This document shows, piece after piece, positions 58,240-64,000 of a stretch of 64,000 nucleotides of DNA. The stretch's first letter is position 1; every line of letters begins with the position of its first letter. The stretch covers positions 186,001 to 250,000 of the forward strand of contig JANSYR010000003.1 of NCBI GenBank assembly GCA_024742285.1, given 5' to 3'. Position numbers and translations under genes: made by a program. The DNA is from a bacterium. Lineage in GTDB: Bacteria > Myxococcota_A > UBA9160 > UBA4427. The notes beneath the pieces were generated by a model. The model did no database searches, was not told where the DNA came from, and saw nothing but the letters and a program-made list of their open reading frames with translations.

Positions 58240-59244
58240 ATGCCCGACATTCTCAGCGAAGTGCTCGACACCCTCGAGCTCGAGTCCAGTATCTACTTCC
58301 GGGCGCAGCTCTCACGGCCCTACTCGATCGCCGTGCCCGAGCATCCGAACGTGGTCCGCTTCCACATCGCGAGCGAGGGGCGATGCGTGCTCTCGCTGGA
58401 AGGTGTCGACCCGGTGGCCTTCGGGCCCGGGGATCTGGTGATGGTCCCGCGTGGCTCGGGCCACGTGCTGTCCGACGACGCCGAGCAGGCAGCCCGCCCC
58501 CTCTCCGAGGTGCTCGACTCGAGCGGCTTCGACGGCGACGGCCCCCTCGTCTACGGCGGCGGGGGCGAGCGTACCGTCCTCGTCTGCGGCCACTTCGGGT
58601 TCAGCCCACGCGTCACCCACCCCTTCCTCGAGACGCTCCCGCCCGTGCTGCACCTTCGCCGCGACGAGGGGCCCGACTACTCGTGGGTCGAGCGGATGCT
58701 CGCCTTCACCGAGCACGAGTCCCGCACGCGTCCGACGGGTTGGCAGGGCGTGGTCGAACGCCTCTCCCAGGTGCTCTTCGTCTACGTGCTGCGCGCGCAT
58801 CTCGAACAGGGCGAGGGAGATCTCGGTGCCTTGGCTGCGCTCTCGGATCCCCAGCTCGCTGCGGCGATGACCTGCATCCACGATTCGCCGGCGACCGACT
58901 GGACGCTCGACACGCTGGCGCAGAAGGCCGGTCTCTCCCGCTCGGCCTTCGTCCGGCGCTTCAGCTCCGTGTGCGGCGTCGCCCCGATGAAATACCTCGC
59001 CCGCTGGCGGATGGCCTGGTCGCGCCACCTCCTGGCGAGGTCGTCCCTGACCGTCGGGGAGATCGCGGCGCGCGTCGGATACGCGTCCGAGGCGGCCTTC
59101 GGTCGCGCCTTCCGCGATCACTTCGAGGAACCCCCGGGCGCGTACCGCCGCGCCCAGCGCGAGGCGGAATCCGCGCTCGCAGGACCTTCTCCGTTCTCAC
59201 GTTCGCCCATCGAGGCGGACGTGGATCCACGCGCCCGACCCTGA
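58240..59244 (+). CDS. AraC-family regulator with cupin sensor
   Basis: The 334-residue protein has an N-terminal cupin-type sensor (ELESSIYFRAQLSRPYSIAVPEHPNVVRFHIASEGRCVLSLEGVDPVAFGPGDLVMVPRG) and a C-terminal double helix-turn-helix (TLDTLAQKAGLSRSAFVRRFS, VGEIAARVGYASEAAFGRAFR). GGAGG lies 8 bases before the ATG. It is followed 16 bases later by a VOC gene, its likely partner. Inducer unknown. Confidence 0.9.
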   Translation: MPDILSEVLDTLELESSIYFRAQLSRPYSIAVPEHPNVVRFHIASEGRCVLSLEGVDPVAFGPGDLVMVPRGSGHVLSDDAEQAARPLSEVLDSSGFDGDGPLVYGGGGERTVLVCGHFGFSPRVTHPFLETLPPVLHLRRDEGPDYSWVERMLAFTEHESRTRPTGWQGVVERLSQVLFVYVLRAHLEQGEGDLGALAALSDPQLAAAMTCIHDSPATDWTLDTLAQKAGLSRSAFVRRFSSVCGVAPMKYLARWRMAWSRHLLARSSLTVGEIAARVGYASEAAFGRAFRDHFEEPPGAYRRAQREAESALAGPSPFSRSPIEADVDPRARP

Positions 59245-59260
59245 AACGAAAGGAAGAACG

Positions 59261-59641
59261 ATGATCGATCACATCAGCGTCGGCGTCTCGGCGATCGAGG
59301 CAGCGGCCGACTTCTACGGCCCGGTCCTCGGGCGCCTGGGCGTCAAGGAGCTCGCCCGGATGGACGGACTCGTCGCGTACGGTCGCGACCGGATCGAGTT
59401 CCTGGCGATGCAGCCCTTCGACCGAGGGGACGCGAGCGCTGGGAACGGAACGCACGTCGCGTTCCACGCGGCGGACGAGGACGCCGTCACGGCGTTCCAC
59501 GCGGCGGCGCTCGAGGCGGGCGGGCGCTGCGCCGGCCCGCCCGGCGAGCGTGCCTATCCGCACGCGACCGTCTTCGCGGCCTACGTCCTCGATCCGTTCG
59601 GGAACAAGCTCGAGGCGCTCACGGCCGGGTTCGCGGCCTGA
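59261..59641 (+). CDS. VOC-family (glyoxalase/dioxygenase fold) protein
   Basis: The 126-residue single-domain VOC protein starts MIDHISVGVSAIEAAADFYGPVLGRLGV and ends TVFAAYVLDPFGNKLEAL; the metal His at residue 4 and terminal Glu are in the usual places. It may be a glyoxalase-like or antibiotic-resistance-like enzyme. GGAAG precedes the ATG. It sits in an AraC-VOC pair after the YHS gene and converges on the six-Cys protein gene. Confidence 0.88.
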   Translation: MIDHISVGVSAIEAAADFYGPVLGRLGVKELARMDGLVAYGRDRIEFLAMQPFDRGDASAGNGTHVAFHAADEDAVTAFHAAALEAGGRCAGPPGERAYPHATVFAAYVLDPFGNKLEALTAGFAA

Positions 59642-59657
59642 TCGTCTCGCTGCGCGG

Positions 59658-59680
59658 CCCGGCACACCCCCCGTGCCGGG
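59658..59680. terminator. Bidirectional terminator-like hairpin
   Basis: CCCGGCAC and GTGCCGGG form an 8-bp stem around 7 bases, between the convergent VOC gene (ends 59641) and six-Cys protein gene (ends 59723). Confidence 0.6.
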
Positions 59681-59722
59681 TCGCCTCTCGGGACGATCCC
59701 CGGCCGGAAGGCCCGACCGCGA

Positions 59723-59986
59723 CTACTCGCTACAGACCCGCGTTGCCGCGGGGAGCCGATCGCACTCGAGGGTCTCGGTCACGCCGCCGGTGACCTGGGA
59801 GCAGGCGCCGCTGTGCGCCTGCATCTCGGCCATCGCGAGGTCTGCCGCCTGGGAGACGGAGCACGCGCGGCGTCCCTTGTACTCGACGCAGATCTCGCAC
59901 CGGACGCTCGTGGCGTCCAGCGCGTAGAAGATCACGGCCGCGACGAAGGCGATTCCGATCGCGATGCCGATCGCGGTGCGCGCCAT
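59723..59986 (-). CDS. Small six-cysteine membrane protein
   Basis: The 87-residue protein has one membrane segment (IGIAIGIAFVAAVIFYAL) and a short domain with Cys30, 33, 42, 62, 75 and 85 (VRCEICVEYKGRRAC and onward). The Cys pattern suggests disulfides on the outer face or a metal-binding knot. The start lies inside the prc gene, whose last 55 bases it overlaps in another frame; a GCAGGAG site is about 14 bases before the ATG. I do not recognise the family. Confidence 0.6.
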   Translation of the reverse strand: MARTAIGIAIGIAFVAAVIFYALDATSVRCEICVEYKGRRACSVSQAADLAMAEMQAHSGACSQVTGGVTETLECDRLPAATRVCSE

Positions 59987-62175
59987 GAGGACTTCGCGGT
60001 CTCCTGCAGTTCGACGAGGTCGGCGAGGATCCGGAGCGCCTCGACCATCTGGGGTGTCGGCTCCTCTTCCTCTTCGTCTTCGGCCGAAGGAGTAGCGCTT
60101 TCGTTCGCCTCCTTCGATTCACCGCCGTCGCTGGCTTCCGAGGACTCGGCCTCGGCGTTCTCCGCCGTCGCCTCGGTCGATCCCTCGTCGCCCTCCGAGG
60201 TCTCCGCGGCTTCGGAGGCTTCTCCGACCGAATCTTCGGTCTCGTCCTGCTCGGCGCGCCAGGAAGCGAGGTGGATCACGTCGTCCTCCTCGGCCTGCTT
60301 GGCGAGGAGTTCTTCGATCTCCTTGAACTCCTCGTCCTCGGAGACGCGCTCCGCGGAGCGCCGTCGGAGCTCGGAGAGGAGCTGGTCGTTGACCGGCGTC
60401 CAGGTCGGTTCGACCGGGCTCGTCGATTCGTTGCGTCCGAAGCGCGGCATGCGGGTGAAGCCCGAGTGCACGCCCAGGAAGGGCGTGATGGTCTGGCTGC
60501 CGAGGGAGTAGGGCGTGTAGCGCTCGCCGAACTCGTCCGTCGCGAAGAGCGACGGCAGGATGATGTCGGCGGAGACGCCCGAGTGCTGGGTCGACTCGCC
60601 GCCGGGTCGGAAGAAGAGGGCGGTCGTGACCTTGAGCGCGCCGAGCTTGCCGGGCTGGTCGACGTAGCTCTGGACGGTTCCCTTTCCGAACGTGTGGTCG
60701 TCGCCGACGATGACCGCGCGACCGTAGTCCTGCATGGCGCCGGCCACGATCTCGGAAGCCGAGGCGGTGATGCGCGAGGTCAGGATCACGAGCGGGCCGT
60801 CGTAGACCGTGTCCGGGTAGGGGTCGGCCATGTACTGGACTTCGGAGAAGACGTTCTTGACCGCGACGACGTTGCCTTCCGGTATGAAGAGGCCCGCGAT
60901 GTCCCGAGCGCTGTCGAGCTTCCCTCCGCCGTTTCGCGAGAGGTCGAGGAGGACGCCGTCGGCCTTCCATTCGGCGGCCTGGCGGAGCAGGTCGCGCACG
61001 TCGCGGTGGCTCTGGCGCTTGGACGGATCGGCGTCGCCGTAGAAGGTGGGGAGATCGATCACCGCGAGGCGCCGGATCTCGCCGTCGACCTCGATTTCGT
61101 GCTTCTCGAGCGTCGCTGCGGCGTCTTCGATCGTGACCTTGTCGCGCACGATCGGGACTTCGAAGCGCTCCTTCTTGCGCAGGACGGTGAGTTCGACGGT
61201 CGTGCCGCGCTCCCCGCGGATCATGGCGACGACGTCGCGCAGCGCCATGTCGACGATGTCGATCGGGTCCTCTCCCTCCTGGCGGACGGCGATGATCTTG
61301 TCGCCGGGCTCGAGGGCATCGGCCTTGTCCGTCGCACCGCCGGGAATGATCCGCTCGACCACGGAGTATCCGTCCTTCGAGGAGAGCGCGACGCCGATGC
61401 CGTCGAGGGACAGACTCATCTGGATCTTGAAGTCCTCGTCGGCTTCCGGCGGATAGTAGGCGGAGTGCGGATCGAGGGCGCCGGCGAAGGCGTTGAGGAA
61501 CGTGCCGTAGGTGTCCCGCGGCTCGAGCTCCTTCGCGCGCTTCGTCATCAGCTCGTAGCGATGGATCAGCTTCTCCTTCGCCTTGTCGAGCTCCATGTCG
61601 CTGCTCAGGTAGTTCGACATCTGGAAGTGGACGAGCCGCTCGAGGAGCTTGACCCGGCCTTCTTCCGTCGACGGATGGCCGCGCTTGTCGGGGTCGAGGA
61701 TCAGGCGGACGTCGGTGTCGAGGGCGTAGTCCTCCTTCGAGACGAAGGCCCGGACGTCTTTCTCCATCCGCTCGTAGCGCCCGACGAGGTCCATCTCGAT
61801 CCCGTCGAGCAGCTCGCACTCCCCGTTCTGGAGCGCGAAGAAGACGCCCGCGAGGCGGCGGCGGAGATCCTTGATCTCGCCGGAGAGGAAGAGGGTCTTC
61901 GAGGGATCGATCTTCTCGAGGTAGGCGTCGATGGCGCGCTCGCGGATCTCCGTGTCGAGACCGCGGTAGCTGATGTGGCGCTTGAGCAGGGCCTGGAGCA
62001 GGTCCCAGCTGGTCGAGCAGGTGAGCTCCGGCTGCTTGTAGGCGTGCGCCCCGGAGGGGGCGAGGACCAGGAGGAGAGCGGTCGCCGCGAGGAGACCGCT
62101 CAGGAAACGGGATCGGCGCCGGGACTGAGGGGGGACGGGCCCGGGCCGGCCGGGAGGGGTCTCGTAGCTGCGCAT
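59932..62175 (-). CDS. prc: Carboxy-terminal processing protease Prc/Tsp (S41)
   Basis: The 747-residue exported protease has a signal anchor (LSGLLAATALLLVLAPSGAHA), an N-terminal helical domain, PDZ (LDGIGVALSSKDGYSVVERIIPGGATDKADALEPGDKIIAV), and the S41 core with nucleophile Ser in SRITASASEIVAGAMQDYG and catalytic Lys in GDDHTFGKGTVQ. It trims or degrades envelope proteins. The last about 120 residues include a long acidic Glu/Ser/Ala stretch not seen in E. coli Prc. ATG 62175 (GGAG at 5 bases) is preferred to ATG 62178. Confidence 0.93.
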   Translation of the reverse strand: MRSYETPPGRPGPVPPQSRRRSRFLSGLLAATALLLVLAPSGAHAYKQPELTCSTSWDLLQALLKRHISYRGLDTEIRERAIDAYLEKIDPSKTLFLSGEIKDLRRRLAGVFFALQNGECELLDGIEMDLVGRYERMEKDVRAFVSKEDYALDTDVRLILDPDKRGHPSTEEGRVKLLERLVHFQMSNYLSSDMELDKAKEKLIHRYELMTKRAKELEPRDTYGTFLNAFAGALDPHSAYYPPEADEDFKIQMSLSLDGIGVALSSKDGYSVVERIIPGGATDKADALEPGDKIIAVRQEGEDPIDIVDMALRDVVAMIRGERGTTVELTVLRKKERFEVPIVRDKVTIEDAAATLEKHEIEVDGEIRRLAVIDLPTFYGDADPSKRQSHRDVRDLLRQAAEWKADGVLLDLSRNGGGKLDSARDIAGLFIPEGNVVAVKNVFSEVQYMADPYPDTVYDGPLVILTSRITASASEIVAGAMQDYGRAVIVGDDHTFGKGTVQSYVDQPGKLGALKVTTALFFRPGGESTQHSGVSADIILPSLFATDEFGERYTPYSLGSQTITPFLGVHSGFTRMPRFGRNESTSPVEPTWTPVNDQLLSELRRRSAERVSEDEEFKEIEELLAKQAEEDDVIHLASWRAEQDETEDSVGEASEAAETSEGDEGSTEATAENAEAESSEASDGGESKEANESATPSAEDEEEEEPTPQMVEALRILADLVELQETAKSSWRAPRSASRSESPSSRP

Positions 62176-62390
62176 CATGACTCCGATAATAGGGAGGGCC
62201 GCAGGTGGCGTCAGGCACGCCGCGAGCGCTCCCCGCATTTCCCTTCGGTCGCGCGCCGACGGGATCTGAGGTTTTGGGGGCCGACCGCCCCGATTTCGTT
62301 CACGAATTCACCCGACCGGAGGTCCCTCGGCTACAGTCGCGGCCCCCGAGGCCGGGTCCCACACGGCTTCGGAAGGATGGAGAGGGATCG

Positions 62391-64000
<1,610 letters not shown>

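Overview
The window is a gene-dense, high-GC (roughly two-thirds G+C by eye) stretch of an ordinary chromosome from a Gram-negative bacterium. An outer membrane is implied by a full Mla lipid-transport set with its MlaA lipoprotein, by several lipobox proteins and by a Prc/Tsp-type protease. Bacteroidetes-like ParE/ParC topoisomerase subunits, a VorB-type 2-oxoacid:ferredoxin oxidoreductase, an F420-type LLM oxidoreductase, a metal-dependent amidohydrolase and MddA together suggest a deltaproteobacterial-grade lineage (Myxococcota, Desulfobacterota or Binatota-like). That placement is inference; there is no rRNA here to settle it. I see no tRNA or rRNA gene, no CRISPR array, no prophage and no insertion sequence.

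Layout. 1-3200: two small unknown proteins, an 826-bp non-coding gap, and a GlxA-type regulator with a DJ-1/PfpI protein. 3200-9740: MddA, a lipoprotein with a methyltransferase fold, B12-dependent methionine synthase, and a divergent poly-gamma-glutamate hydrolase-like protein. 9760-16080: a BLUF photoreceptor / SDR / FMN-binding protein operon, then htpG and an orphan sensor kinase. 16160-19200: amidohydrolase, GNAT and LLM oxidoreductase. 19479-23201: mlaF-mlaE-mlaD-mlaA-mlaC, followed by an SDR gene and an internally deleted SDR remnant. 24334-28739: zwf facing gnd-pgl-btuF-like, which is the whole oxidative pentose phosphate branch. 28770-39999: dus, a secreted repeat protein, parE-parC, membrane and lipoproteins, an MBL hydrolase, and an S9 peptidase gene broken at a C8 run. 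40174-41013: a minimal arsR-arsI operon. 41029-45657: a large lipoprotein, nitroreductase, HAD hydrolase and a zinc-peptidase/TPR lipoprotein. 45654-51901: a TetR-led 2-oxoacid:ferredoxin oxidoreductase operon facing an acyl-CoA ligase and a D-2-hydroxyacid dehydrogenase across a perfect palindrome. 51925-56761: cupin, PII, Amt, BolA, a three-domain Grx4/A-type/rhodanese fusion and an HDOD protein. 56898-59641: TetR, operator, YHS protein, AraC and VOC. 59723-64000: a six-cysteine membrane protein, Prc protease and class I fumarase, which runs off the end.

How the genes work together. The clearest functional groups are: phospholipid retrograde or anterograde transport (mla); NADPH supply (zwf, gnd, pgl); one-carbon and methyl-sulfur metabolism (metH, mddA and a methyltransferase-like lipoprotein); nitrogen sensing and uptake (PII-Amt); Fe-S/redox handling (Grx4 fusion with BolA); organoarsenical demethylation (arsR-arsI); and a putative D-2-hydroxyacid to 2-oxoacid to acyl-CoA route under a TetR switch.

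Nothing here is a clear new defence or mobile system. The most unusual items are the Cys-less A-type/rhodanese Grx4 fusion, the TetR-OFOR-ligase module with a ligase lacking its usual A10 lysine, the BLUF operon, the 39-residue-period secreted repeat protein, the exported methyltransferase-like lipoprotein and two decayed genes.
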